Assembly (NCBI GenBank): GCA_964605095.1 | Contig: CAZSBS010000007.1 | Coordinates: 1-37,371, forward strand | Source of the DNA: JAUWQU01 sp964605095 | GTDB lineage: Bacteria > Planctomycetota > Phycisphaerae > SM23-33 | Reading direction: 5' to 3' | DNA: 37,371 bases | In this document: piece after piece, positions 25,309 to 34,254 of the stretch | Numbering within the stretch: position 1 is the first letter of the stretch | Layout: each line of letters starts with the position of its first letter | Notes under the pieces: generated by a model | What the model was told of the DNA's origin: nothing | Databases searched by the model: none | What the model saw: only the letters and a program-made list of their open reading frames with translations | Position numbers and translations under genes: made by a program

Positions 25309-25462
25309 TGCGACTCCTTATTGACCTTCTTGCCGCCATCGCAGCCCGCCATGGCGCCGGGATTCACCCCGCGATAAGACAATGTACCCGCCCGTGGGCG
25401 CGGCGTGCAAGGGCTGGGCTCGTGGCGAAAGCAGGACACCAGCTAATTATCGATTTCCGTCA

Positions 25463-25504
25463 TTGCAGCCTCGCCTTGGTGGTGTATAATACCGATGTAT
25501 ACAT
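25463..25504 (+). promoter_or_regulatory. Promoter and operator-like palindrome of the toxin-antitoxin pair
   Basis: TTGCAG (25463-25468) and TATAAT (25485-25490), with 16 bases between, fit a sigma70-type promoter. Just after it is the perfect palindrome ATGTATACAT (25495-25504), and TGTATA also occurs over the -10 box. This is the usual place for antitoxin autoregulation. A ribosome site AGGAGA (25515-25520) precedes the antitoxin ATG. Confidence 0.7.
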
Positions 25505-25528
25505 TAAAATGGACAGGAGAATCTCTTA

Positions 25529-25765
25529 ATGGTTCGAACGCAGGTATATCTTACGGAAACCGAGCGCGACGAGTTAGCGGCCTTGGCTGAGGTGACAGGC
25601 AAGAAGCAGAGCGAGCTCATACGCCAGGCCATTGACAATTTGCTGGAGCATTCTGCCGATTCAAGGCGTCAGGCCATAATCGCTGCCGCGGCGGGGATGT
25701 GGAAGGACCGGGACGACCTCCCCGATTTTCGGGCTCTGCGCAAGGAATGGAATCGGGAGAGATGA
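25529..25765 (+). CDS. vapB: Ribbon-helix-helix antitoxin (VapB-like)
   Basis: A 78-residue protein with an N-terminal ribbon-helix-helix: strand RTQVYLTE, helix TERDELAALAEVTG, helix KQSELIRQAIDNLLEH. An acidic/tryptophan tail (MWKDRDDLPDFRALRKEW) of the kind that wraps the toxin follows. It should bind the palindrome at its promoter and neutralise the PIN-domain toxin. Its stop overlaps the toxin's first ATG (ATGA), giving translational coupling. Confidence 0.88.
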   Translation: MVRTQVYLTETERDELAALAEVTGKKQSELIRQAIDNLLEHSADSRRQAIIAAAAGMWKDRDDLPDFRALRKEWNRER

Positions 25766-26151
25766 TGGAAGGCAAACTGGTTCTCGATACGGACATCGTC
25801 ATCGACTACCTCCGGGGACAGCCCGAGGCAGTTTTGTTCTTCAAGAACAACTCAGACCGGTCTATCCTTTCGGCCATCGTTGTGGCGGAATTGTACGCGG
25901 GTGTCAGGGGCGATTCGGAAGAGCAGATGATTGATAAGCTTCTGTCGATTCATCCGATCATTCCCGTGACAACCAAAATTGCCAAGGCTGGCGGACTTCT
26001 AAGGCGTAAGTTCGGCAAGTCTCACGGCGTAGACGTTGCGGACGCAATTCTCGCCGCGACGGCGTTGGCGGAGAATGCGGAACTGGCAACACTAAACGTG
26101 AAGCATTACCCAATGATGCACGGACTCAAGCCCGCCTACGTAAAGAAATAG
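25762..26151 (+). CDS. vapC: PIN-domain toxin (VapC-like ribonuclease)
   Basis: A 129-residue PIN protein. The conserved acidic residues are visible: Asp9 in LVLDTDIVIDYLRG, Glu in VVAELYAGVR and Asp in DVADAILAATAL, with the C-terminal LATLNVKHYPM strand of VapC toxins. These enzymes cut specific tRNAs or other RNA when free of antitoxin. The ATG at 25762 overlaps the antitoxin stop and follows a GGGAGAG site; the ATG at 25765 is equally possible. The pair lies directly upstream of dprA. Confidence 0.9.
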   Translation: MMEGKLVLDTDIVIDYLRGQPEAVLFFKNNSDRSILSAIVVAELYAGVRGDSEEQMIDKLLSIHPIIPVTTKIAKAGGLLRRKFGKSHGVDVADAILAATALAENAELATLNVKHYPMMHGLKPAYVKK

Positions 26152-26217
26152 CCGTGTCCCTGCGATATTGTCCACCGAGCACAATGCCGCTACAATCCCG
26201 GCCTGAAAGGACCGACA

Positions 26218-27339
26218 ATGGCTGACACGGCAGCGATCGAGGCAACCATGCGCCTCCACCTGGCCGACGGGGTGGGGGCTCTCACGTTCCGCAAGCTTAT
26301 CGAGGCGTTCGGCAGCCCGGCCGCGGCGATCGACGCCGGGCCTGCGGGGTGGCGAAGCGTCGATGGAATCGGCGAGAAGACCGCCGCCGCCATCGCCGCC
26401 GTCACCGACGAGCAGGTCCACGAGGAAATCGAACTCGCCGACAGCGCCGGCGTGCGGATCCTCCTGGCCGGCGACGACGAGTTTCCCGAGGTGCTGCGGA
26501 ACATCCACGACTGCCCGGCCTTGCTCTACGTCCGGGGCCGGCTTGACCGCAACGACGCCGTCGCCCTGGGCATTGTCGGCTCGCGGCGGTGCAGCTATTA
26601 CGGCTTGGAGCAGGCGGAGCGGTTCGGCGGCCTGCTGGCGCGGGCAGGGTTCACCGTGGTTTCGGGTGGTGCTCGCGGGATAGACACCGCCGCCCATCGT
26701 GGTGCCCTCGCCTCCGGCGGGCGAACCCTGGCGGTGATGGGCTGCGGGCTGAGCAAAACCTACCCATCGGAGAACGCCGAGCTGTTCGAGCAGATCGTGG
26801 CCGAGGACCGCGGGGCGCTGGTCTCGGAACTGCCGATGGCTATCGGCGTGAAGTCGGGGAACTTCCCGCTTCGCAACCGCATAATCTCGGGCCTGTCGCT
26901 GGGCACGCTGGTTGTCGAGGCCGCCAGAAGGAGCGGGGCGATGATAACCGCCCGCGAGGCCATCGAGCAGGGGCGCGAGGTCTTCGCCATTCCCGGGCGG
27001 ATCGACAGCGTGATGAGCCAGGGCACCAACGACATCATTGGCGCCGGCAGCGCCAAGCTCGTCCAGAACCTCGACGACATACTCGACGGCCTCGGCGAGG
27101 TCGGCACAGCGCTGACGACGCCCGAGCCGAGTACCGACGAGAAACTCGCAGCCGCCGTCCTGAACCCCGCCGAGCACAGCCTGGTCGCGGCCCTGAAGGA
27201 ACGCGAGAAGTCGCTCGATGAGCTGGTCCGCGAGACCCGCCTGGACACCTCGGCCGTCATCTCGACGCTGACGATGCTGGCGATAAGGGGCGTGGTGGCC
27301 CAGCGCCCGGGGGCGGTCTTTGCGCTGAAACGCAAATAG
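26218..27339 (+). CDS. dprA: DNA processing protein DprA
   Basis: A 373-residue complete DprA, the single-stranded-DNA binding protein that loads RecA during natural transformation. An N-terminal helix-hairpin-helix region (GVGALTFRKLIEAFGS, VDGIGEKTAAAIA) is followed by the Rossmann core with GIVGSRRCSYYG, SGGARGIDTAAHRGAL, VMGCGLSKTYPSENAELFEQI-type motif and FPLRNRIISGLS. A C-terminal winged helix lies at about residues 320-370 (LDELVRETRLDTSAVIST). Bases 26668-27083 are identical to the truncated copy at 33157. After that the two copies differ mostly at synonymous sites. Confidence 0.96.
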   Translation: MADTAAIEATMRLHLADGVGALTFRKLIEAFGSPAAAIDAGPAGWRSVDGIGEKTAAAIAAVTDEQVHEEIELADSAGVRILLAGDDEFPEVLRNIHDCPALLYVRGRLDRNDAVALGIVGSRRCSYYGLEQAERFGGLLARAGFTVVSGGARGIDTAAHRGALASGGRTLAVMGCGLSKTYPSENAELFEQIVAEDRGALVSELPMAIGVKSGNFPLRNRIISGLSLGTLVVEAARRSGAMITAREAIEQGREVFAIPGRIDSVMSQGTNDIIGAGSAKLVQNLDDILDGLGEVGTALTTPEPSTDEKLAAAVLNPAEHSLVAALKEREKSLDELVRETRLDTSAVISTLTMLAIRGVVAQRPGAVFALKRK

Positions 27340-27530
27340 TGCACTGTTGGGGGGCGAATTCACATCCCAAGTGCACCGGGTTGGCAAGGGAATTATGTAT
27401 GGTGTCCCCAGATATGCGTTTAGCAAGGGCGGCCTCACGTGTACGCAGGCGAGCTGCCTTGCGCTTCAGCTTCTCCTTCGATGAGAGTTTCGTGCTCATA
27501 TCCGCGCGGCGTCCAACTGCTGCTCCGTGG
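27340..27530. other. Intergenic stretch with possible insertion-sequence remnant
   Basis: 191 bases between converging dprA and the surface-protein gene. GTGCACT (27340-27346) and AAGTGCAC (27369-27376) could form a weak hairpin. GTATGGTGTCCCC (near 27398) resembles ends found near some transposase genes. On the minus strand an ATG at 27499 opens a basic stretch (MSTKLSSKEKLKRKAARLRT) that runs on antisense into dprA, so it is not a convincing gene. Confidence 0.35.
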
Positions 27531-30500
27531 TTACCTGCCCGCCGCCAGCACGTCCAGCCCGATGGGATCCAGCCGGCCCTTGCGCGGCTTGCCAAGAATG
27601 TCCGTGGCCAGGCTGGTCATCCACGGTTCATCGGGCGCCTCGCGATTGGCCGAGTCGCCGGGCCACCACGGGGCGGCCAGTTGGAGAACGTCGGCAACCA
27701 CTGGACATGCCCTGCGAAGGCTCAGAAGAGGCGATGGGAATGTTGGCAAAGGTCCGAGGTGGACTGCCACTCGCGAGGGCGGCAGCAAGTTGGCAGGCCC
27801 CGAGGACGATGGAGGAACAACATGTTGGCCCGCCGCGAGGCTATTGCAGAGAACGCTGGCCGCCATGGCCAGGATGTCGGGATCCGGCGCATCCGCCACA
27901 GGTGTGGGCGGCAGTGCCGGTTCCGTTGGATTGATGATGTCGGCCTTCACCGAGTCCGTCGCTGTAAGCTCGGGCGAAGTTGGCTCTTCCGCCGGGACGG
28001 TCTCGAGCGATTCACCAAAGTTTGTCGTCAGCGTCTGAAGGTCACCAAAGTCCACATCGCCATTGCCGTCGAGATCGCCGTTATCCCATGCGGCCCCACC
28101 ATCCCTGCCGAAGTTTCGCTTCAACTCGATGAAGTCTGCGGCGTCGACTATTCCATCGCCGTTGGCGTCGCCAAGCAGGTTGTCGACGTAGCCCTCGATG
28201 GGGAAGTTGAAGGGGCCCTCGTCCCCGTCGCTGTTGGCCAACGTGACTTCGCCGGTGAAAGTGCCCGGTGATCCCGTGGACAGTGTGACGATAAAATGCG
28301 TCATGCCGCCCGGCTGAACGACCGAATCAGCGGGCCTGGCCACGGTGAACCCGCCCGGAACCGAGATAGCCCCGAGCGTCAGAACCTGTTGCCCGTCGTT
28401 GCGCACGATGAATATCCGGTCCACCCCGGGATTGCCCCTTCTCGCAGTGCCGAAATCGACCGCCGAAGTCTGCCCGTCCGCCAAGGATGAAGCATCGAAT
28501 ATGACTGTGATCTCTTCAGCATTCACAACGCTAAATGTGCTTGTCCAGATAACATTCTCGGGGCTATTGTCGGCATCGGTGGCGCGAATCTCGTATGTGT
28601 GCGGGCCAACCGCGAGAGGCCCAAGGACCCTGAAGTAATCGCCATCAAGAGTGACGGGCTCGCCACCGATCAGCAATTCGACAGAGCCAATGCTGCTCGG
28701 GTCCGACAAGTGCCAGGAGATGCGGACTTGCTCGTCCGAACCGATGATACCGTCACCATCACCGTCGTGTTCCACAATGGTGACGTTCGAGATCACAGGA
28801 CCCGCCATATCATCATCATGGACATCAAGGATACGGTGGGCTGTATTATTGTCCGGATTGTCGAATCCGGGTACTGCGAGGCGCACGAACATGTCATGCC
28901 CCTCAGAATCGCCTGCACCAACATTATCCAAAACCGCAATGCTCGTGAAAGTAACGGTTGTCTGGCCCTGTCCGGCAAGACCGCCAGAAACCATCTGATC
29001 CGAACCCAACTGCACTCCTCCAGCATCGGGGTCACCGTCGTAGAGGCGGACGGTAATATCATCTGTAATGTTGTAATCAGTCAGGTTGCGAATGACGGCG
29101 GACACTTCAATCGATTCGCCTTCGGCAGGGGATTCGTTGCTGAACGTCATGTCTGCCGACGCGACCGCAATATCAGGCTGCTCGATGAATGCGAAGAACA
29201 CGCTTCCATCATCTACAGAACGCCACACCACGCTTCGGCCATCCATTCGTGTGGAATAGCTGGCAGGGGTCGCCGACGAAAGAAGCGACCGCTGATTGCT
29301 CGTCATGTCCCAGTAGAACATGCCAGGCGTATATCGCATGTCCTGAACTATGAATCCCCCTCCCATTGCCAACACCAATTGCCCCTGTTGAATGTCATTC
29401 TCGTGAATCTCGCGATGATATGATCCCGCACTCCAGACCCAGACTGCGTCGGGATCGCCGTCAGCATCCTGTTCGCAGCGAATCCACGCAAACTGCCCAT
29501 CGGCTGTCGGAAAATAACTGGAGTAGCCATTATCATATACGAAGGACGAGGCCGCAATAGCCAACACGGGCTGTTGGTCCGACCCAATACCGAATGTCCA
29601 CACTTGATTATTTCTCTCATTCCACCGCAGCCTGTCGGCTTGCCAATACACCTCGCGCTCCTGCCATACAATCAGGTCGTCCCCGAAATCCGGATCGGCC
29701 CCTGGCCACGTACGAGTGACAGATCGCATGGGATTACTGCCCGCAGCCAAGAATCCGGTAAGATTGGTTGACGCCTCTGTGTTACGATCAAAAAGCCACA
29801 TGTTGTACAGGTCGCTCCCGTACCATCCATCTCTGTCGACATGATGATAGAATCTAGCAAATGCCACCTTCGCGCCGTCAACCCCTGCCAGGAATTCATC
29901 AGCGGCATCTGTAGCCACCGCGTGTTCAACATCGGTCACAAGATCGTAGCCATAGATGTCATAGTTGGTTTCCCCCTCGGCCTGATTGCGTGAATCCTCC
30001 CATGCAACGAAATCACCCGACACTCTCGGATTGCGCTGTATGGCCACGTCGTTGGTGAGTTGCCTCTCCTCTCCCGTCTGGACGTTGTACGCGAAGATAT
30101 CGTTGTCGGCACTCCACACGACCCATTCCCCGCCGATGTCTACCGTACTTGCACCCGTGGAGCCTGGTGCAGCGAACACTGGTGTCCCGTCCCCAGCCAC
30201 AAATCCCGATATTTCCAAGGTCGCATGATACGGCCTCCGCACGCGTCCATCGGTGGCAAATGTAATCAGTCGCACAAATGAACCGTCAATGTCGGCTGTG
30301 TCAATCGCAATATCGACATCAACAGATTGCCCTGCAGGAACGACAAGGCTGGGGACCCCGGTCGTTGTATCAGACACCAGTGCGCCTTGGCCGTCAGTAA
30401 CAGCGAATCCAGTAACCAGCATCGGTTCGGATCCATAATTCGCTATGGTCATCGGTGTTGTTACTATGCCGCCGCCTGATACAAGCCCTAAGGAGACTGC

Positions 30501-32387
30501 GTTCTCTGCCAGGTAGCCCCATGCTGCCGGCTGGACATCAAAACTGAAGGCGTTTGGCAGTTCTACGAAACGGGTCCCATCCGCCCACTCGACTCGCAGA
30601 TTGACCCAGTGAATACCCGCAAACGAGTACGCCGCATCCGCCCGAAAATCATCAGAACTGGGATAAGCAGAGGAGCCAGCAGACAGGTCTGGATAGCTGA
30701 TATCGTCCTCCGTATACAAAACATCCTGCAATGATGGAAGCAAAAAGACCTCTACATCGCCCCCCGCGTCCGCAGTACCCGTGTTGGCGATCTGGGGGCG
30801 GAACCGAACGGATTCTCCGCTCTGGAATATACCATCGCCGTTGTTATTGTCGTCATATGTGGTGGAATCATCTATCGTTACGCCAATCACTTCGAAGGCA
30901 GGCTCGTATTCTCCGTCGGGGTGGAATGTTTCTTTGATGTCTAGAAGATCTTGATAGAAACGCGTGCCATTCTGTTCGTATGTCAAGTGAAGGCTAAAGG
31001 GGACGTTGTAGTACTGATCCAAATTCAAGAACATGTCGAAGTCTCCGCTGCTCCAGTTCTTGTACCCCGGACCGATATCAGGCCAAAAGAGCGTATCTGC
31101 AGTGATGTTGAGATCTCCAAGCGGCGATGTCAGCACTCCCTGAATATCCGATATGACACTACCGGAACTATTTATAAGCCGTATCTCCAGTCCAACAGGT
31201 TCGTTACCTTCGATAATGCCATCACCATCCCCCGTGTTGTCATTCCACTTTTCGGTATATAGGGACAAGTCACTGCCTTCTTGGGCGGGACTTGAGCCTA
31301 TGCTCACAAGGATAGACGATGGACTGCTCCATCGCCCTTCATTGTCACGGGCTCTAGCGAAGAAGCGTTGGCTACCAGGCGACCACGTGATCGTTCGGAT
31401 GCAGTCATAGAGTCCACTTTGTGGCGAGGTGTCGGTCCCGAGCAGTTCGTCGCTGGCGAGGTCGAAAACGCCGTTATAATTGGAATCGCGGTAGAACTCA
31501 ACCTTCTGGATGCTTTCGCTGCCGGCCAACGCCGCGGCACTTAGAAGGAGCGCCCCGTCCGTCACCAGGGGGTAAGGGGTGCCGTAGGCGTAGAAGCCGG
31601 TGATCTCCGGCAAGTCGAAGTTCGCCTCAACGGTGATACTGTCCAAGGTGCACTGGACGATCGACGAGGCATAGCAGCCGGAGAGCCCCAAGGCCGCAGC
31701 TATCGTCTCCGACTTCACATCGAACCACCAGTTGTGGGAGCCCGCATTGAGATAGACCGGGACGCTGACCTCAAATGGTAGGTTTATGGCGATATCTTCG
31801 GGGAGAACCGATTCGATTACATTTGCCGCCTCCCATATCTTCTGGCCCACCTTCAGCCCCATCGATGCCGGTGCCGCGTCGAGTAATGCCGATAGCGTGT
31901 CCGATGCGACTTCGCCCAAGAATGCCGTGGCGCTCAAGTCCGACTCATACAGCGAGACCTCAACAATCTGGTTGGCCTGGACACCCATGTCCATGGCGAT
32001 GTCAAAAGTGCCTTTCTGGGCTCCGATCAGATATGTGTCGCCGACAGACCATAACTGCCAGGAAGCAGTCCCAGAGAACGTCACAAGATATTGGCCGCTA
32101 TTGGGAACGGAGAACTGGTCACTCATTGTGTTGCCGGCAAAAACGCCAGCCCCACCCAGAGCGGCAGCGTATGCGAGAGTCCATTGCGTGATCTGCCCCG
32201 CATCGGGATTGACCACTGTGCAATAGCCCGCGTCGCCGAAAAGCCAGCTCGTCCGTTCCGCCGTTTCAGTGGTGTAGGCGTCCGTAAATGGCGCCGTTAT
32301 CTCCACCGCGCTGAGCAGCATTCGGGGTTCGAGAGGCTCGAATACTGGCGAACGAGATCTGTCGCCGAGTTGGTGCGTCGATTCCAT
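27531..32387 (-). CDS. Giant LEPR-motif surface protein with dockerin-like repeat
   Basis: 1618 residues. The N-terminus carries LEPRMLLSA at about residues 18-30, the planctomycete-type export/anchoring motif. Middle parts show beta-rich modules: CARDB-like segments (VRLYDGDPDAGG), a TolB-type propeller with repeated VSGDFVAWEDSRNQ blades, and a choice-of-anchor/ASPM-like segment (VDFGTARRGNPGVDRIFIVR). Near the C-terminus GDANGDGIVDAADFIELKRN and DLDGNGDVDFGDLQTLTTNF are paired Ca2+-binding dockerin type I repeats. It is probably a cell-surface or secreted adhesin-like protein. ATG 32387 is chosen for its AAAGGAG site. The middle is more AT-rich than neighbouring genes. It lies between the two dprA copies. 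Confidence 0.88.
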   Translation of the reverse strand: MESTHQLGDRSRSPVFEPLEPRMLLSAVEITAPFTDAYTTETAERTSWLFGDAGYCTVVNPDAGQITQWTLAYAAALGGAGVFAGNTMSDQFSVPNSGQYLVTFSGTASWQLWSVGDTYLIGAQKGTFDIAMDMGVQANQIVEVSLYESDLSATAFLGEVASDTLSALLDAAPASMGLKVGQKIWEAANVIESVLPEDIAINLPFEVSVPVYLNAGSHNWWFDVKSETIAAALGLSGCYASSIVQCTLDSITVEANFDLPEITGFYAYGTPYPLVTDGALLLSAAALAGSESIQKVEFYRDSNYNGVFDLASDELLGTDTSPQSGLYDCIRTITWSPGSQRFFARARDNEGRWSSPSSILVSIGSSPAQEGSDLSLYTEKWNDNTGDGDGIIEGNEPVGLEIRLINSSGSVISDIQGVLTSPLGDLNITADTLFWPDIGPGYKNWSSGDFDMFLNLDQYYNVPFSLHLTYEQNGTRFYQDLLDIKETFHPDGEYEPAFEVIGVTIDDSTTYDDNNNGDGIFQSGESVRFRPQIANTGTADAGGDVEVFLLPSLQDVLYTEDDISYPDLSAGSSAYPSSDDFRADAAYSFAGIHWVNLRVEWADGTRFVELPNAFSFDVQPAAWGYLAENAVSLGLVSGGGIVTTPMTIANYGSEPMLVTGFAVTDGQGALVSDTTTGVPSLVVPAGQSVDVDIAIDTADIDGSFVRLITFATDGRVRRPYHATLEISGFVAGDGTPVFAAPGSTGASTVDIGGEWVVWSADNDIFAYNVQTGEERQLTNDVAIQRNPRVSGDFVAWEDSRNQAEGETNYDIYGYDLVTDVEHAVATDAADEFLAGVDGAKVAFARFYHHVDRDGWYGSDLYNMWLFDRNTEASTNLTGFLAAGSNPMRSVTRTWPGADPDFGDDLIVWQEREVYWQADRLRWNERNNQVWTFGIGSDQQPVLAIAASSFVYDNGYSSYFPTADGQFAWIRCEQDADGDPDAVWVWSAGSYHREIHENDIQQGQLVLAMGGGFIVQDMRYTPGMFYWDMTSNQRSLLSSATPASYSTRMDGRSVVWRSVDDGSVFFAFIEQPDIAVASADMTFSNESPAEGESIEVSAVIRNLTDYNITDDITVRLYDGDPDAGGVQLGSDQMVSGGLAGQGQTTVTFTSIAVLDNVGAGDSEGHDMFVRLAVPGFDNPDNNTAHRILDVHDDDMAGPVISNVTIVEHDGDGDGIIGSDEQVRISWHLSDPSSIGSVELLIGGEPVTLDGDYFRVLGPLAVGPHTYEIRATDADNSPENVIWTSTFSVVNAEEITVIFDASSLADGQTSAVDFGTARRGNPGVDRIFIVRNDGQQVLTLGAISVPGGFTVARPADSVVQPGGMTHFIVTLSTGSPGTFTGEVTLANSDGDEGPFNFPIEGYVDNLLGDANGDGIVDAADFIELKRNFGRDGGAAWDNGDLDGNGDVDFGDLQTLTTNFGESLETVPAEEPTSPELTATDSVKADIINPTEPALPPTPVADAPDPDILAMAASVLCNSLAAGQHVVPPSSSGPANLLPPSRVAVHLGPLPTFPSPLLSLRRACPVVADVLQLAAPWWPGDSANREAPDEPWMTSLATDILGKPRKGRLDPIGLDVLAAGR

Positions 32388-33156
32388 TTCGTCACTCCTT
32401 TTGTGTTTGGCCCCCGGCAGAAGCGAACGCAAATATCGCCCAACCGCAGACGGCATGGTCATCTCGCTCTTCAAGGAACCACCGGCGAGAACGCAACGCA
32501 GCCGGAGGGCATCCTCAGCAACTACCGGAACTGACTCGCCCTTGGGCCGACACACGTGAACTCCTCCAGCCCGGGGCAATGCTAACGAACGAGACATTAT
32601 TGTACAGCAGAATCGCGGTTTGGGCACATGGAAACGCGGCGTAATATCATGAATCTTCAGCTACTTGGGAGTAGGGTAATCACCGTATCCGCAAGACGGG
32701 TATCCAAGGGTCTCCAGGCATCACAGGGATCGGTGAACGAAACCGCTCCGTAATGGCTCTCCGAGTACCTTTACGCCCCATAGCATACGTACCCCAACAC
32801 ACGCCCTGTTCGGCGCGCGTTGGGAACGATGCCGACGCCCGACGAAAGAACTTCCCGTGACATCTCGCCGGAGGGCGAACGACACACGTATAGCCCTTTA
32901 TAAGTCTTGGAGTTAAGCCGCTTCTCGAACCCGGCTCCAGAACGCTTCTGCCACGATTCCCCGTGTGCAAATGGCCTCGGCCATTTGATCACCGGGAACC
33001 GGTGCTTCTTTGGGGGAATTTGCGTGGCCGGAATCGGACCCAAGGTCGGCCGGTTATAGGCGCTGGCCGGTGCTCGGGCGTCACGCCGCCTCTTGGGCCC
33101 GCTGCCAGAGCATCCAGAACGCGTCCCGGATGCCGTTACACTGTGTACACCGAGGG
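32388..33156. other. 769-base region without a recognisable gene
   Basis: Upstream of the surface-protein gene and ending at the sharp border of the truncated dprA. Short open frames exist on both strands but none has a family match I recognise or a convincing ribosome site. A hairpin CAAATGGC-CTCG-GCCATTTG lies at 32968-32987. The promoter of the surface-protein gene must be here but is not obvious. Confidence 0.5.
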
Positions 33157-33828
33157 GGTGCTCGCGGGATAGACACCGCCGCCCATCGTGGTGCCCTCGC
33201 CTCCGGCGGGCGAACCCTGGCGGTGATGGGCTGCGGGCTGAGCAAAACCTACCCATCGGAGAACGCCGAGCTGTTCGAGCAGATCGTGGCCGAGGACCGC
33301 GGGGCGCTGGTCTCGGAACTGCCGATGGCTATCGGCGTGAAGTCGGGGAACTTCCCGCTTCGCAACCGCATAATCTCGGGCCTGTCGCTGGGCACGCTGG
33401 TTGTCGAGGCCGCCAGAAGGAGCGGGGCGATGATAACCGCCCGCGAGGCCATCGAGCAGGGGCGCGAGGTCTTCGCCATTCCCGGGCGGATCGACAGCGT
33501 GATGAGCCAGGGCACCAACGACATCATTGGCGCCGGCAGCGCCAAGCTCGTCCAGAACCTCGACGACATACTGGAGGGCCTCGGCCAGGTGGGCGAGACG
33601 CTGACGACGCCCGAGCCGACCGACGATGAGAAACTCGCAGCCGCCGCCCTGAACCCCGCCGAGCACAGCCTGGTCGCGGCCCTGAAGGAACGAGAGAAGT
33701 CGCTGGATGAACTCGTCCGCGAGACCCGCCTGGACACCTCGGCCGTCATCTCGACGCTGACGATGCTCGCGATAAGGGGAGTGGTCGCGCAAAGGCCGGG
33801 GTCGGTATTCGCGCTCAAGCGCAAGTAA
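33157..33828 (+). pseudogene. 5'-truncated second copy of dprA
   Basis: Encodes residues equivalent to 151-373 of DprA (GGARGIDTAAHRGAL onward, to the stop). It lacks the helix-hairpin-helix region and the first Rossmann strand GIVGSRR. The first 416 bases are identical to 26668-27083; the rest is roughly 88% identical with mostly synonymous changes. The frame is open upstream to 33010, but that part is unrelated sequence with no proper start. It is probably not functional alone. It could be a recombination product, a transferred allele or a chimeric join. Confidence 0.85.
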
Positions 33829-33852
33829 TGCCCTGTCATAAGCATCCTGAAT

Positions 33853-33949
33853 GAATCTCGCGCGGTGGCCATTGCAAAGAAACATAACGCCTGACGGCGT
33901 CACTACGAACGCTCCGCGAGATTCGAAGGAGCCTCTGGCGTTCGTAGTG
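33853..33949. repeat. Inverted-repeat element
   Basis: Two interlaced pairs of arms: GAATCTCGCG (33853-33862) with CGCGAGATTC (33915-33924), and CACTACGAACGC (33901-33912) with GCGTTCGTAGTG (33938-33949). Local hairpins CGCCTGACGGCG and GCCCGTGAGGGC flank them. The region 33829-34254 holds no gene that I can see. Confidence 0.7.
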
Positions 33950-34254
33950 TGCCCGTGAGGGCATATTCTTCTTGTGCGACTCAGGCTACATGCGTCGCCA
34001 TGCCCGTGACGGCGCCGCCATCTGGTCCCGACTCCCGCACCAATGAAACGCCTGGCCGCTCCCTGGGCATCCCGGCCTCGAAAAAATCGTGACATTCGTG
34101 ACATCCTGTTGCTCCCCCCGAACATTTTACGTATACTAGGGCTCGTCGTGGTTCGGTCGGCGTGGAACAGCGATACCCCGGAGATAGCCCCGACACCTCG
34201 CCGGCCGTGGCAAGCGAAATCAACAGTGGCGGATTCTTTGAAAGGAGACTCAAG

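Noticed and set aside
27257..27499. Small basic minus-strand gene beginning MSTKLSSKEK
   Set aside because: It has no stop before entering dprA antisense and no support beyond a basic N-terminus; kept only as a possible insertion remnant.
32388..32627. Upstream start for the giant surface protein
   Set aside because: The ATG at 32387 has a near-perfect Shine-Dalgarno, and LEPR motifs normally lie close to the N-terminus; the extra 80 residues show no signal.
33010..33156. Novel N-terminus giving the second dprA a functional start
   Set aside because: The sequence before 33157 is unrelated to any DprA, lacks a ribosome site and would leave the protein without its nucleotide-binding first strand.
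32680..33256. Two overlapping minus-strand frames upstream of the truncated dprA
   Set aside because: One continues antisense into dprA sequence, neither has a clear ribosome site, and I recognise no family.
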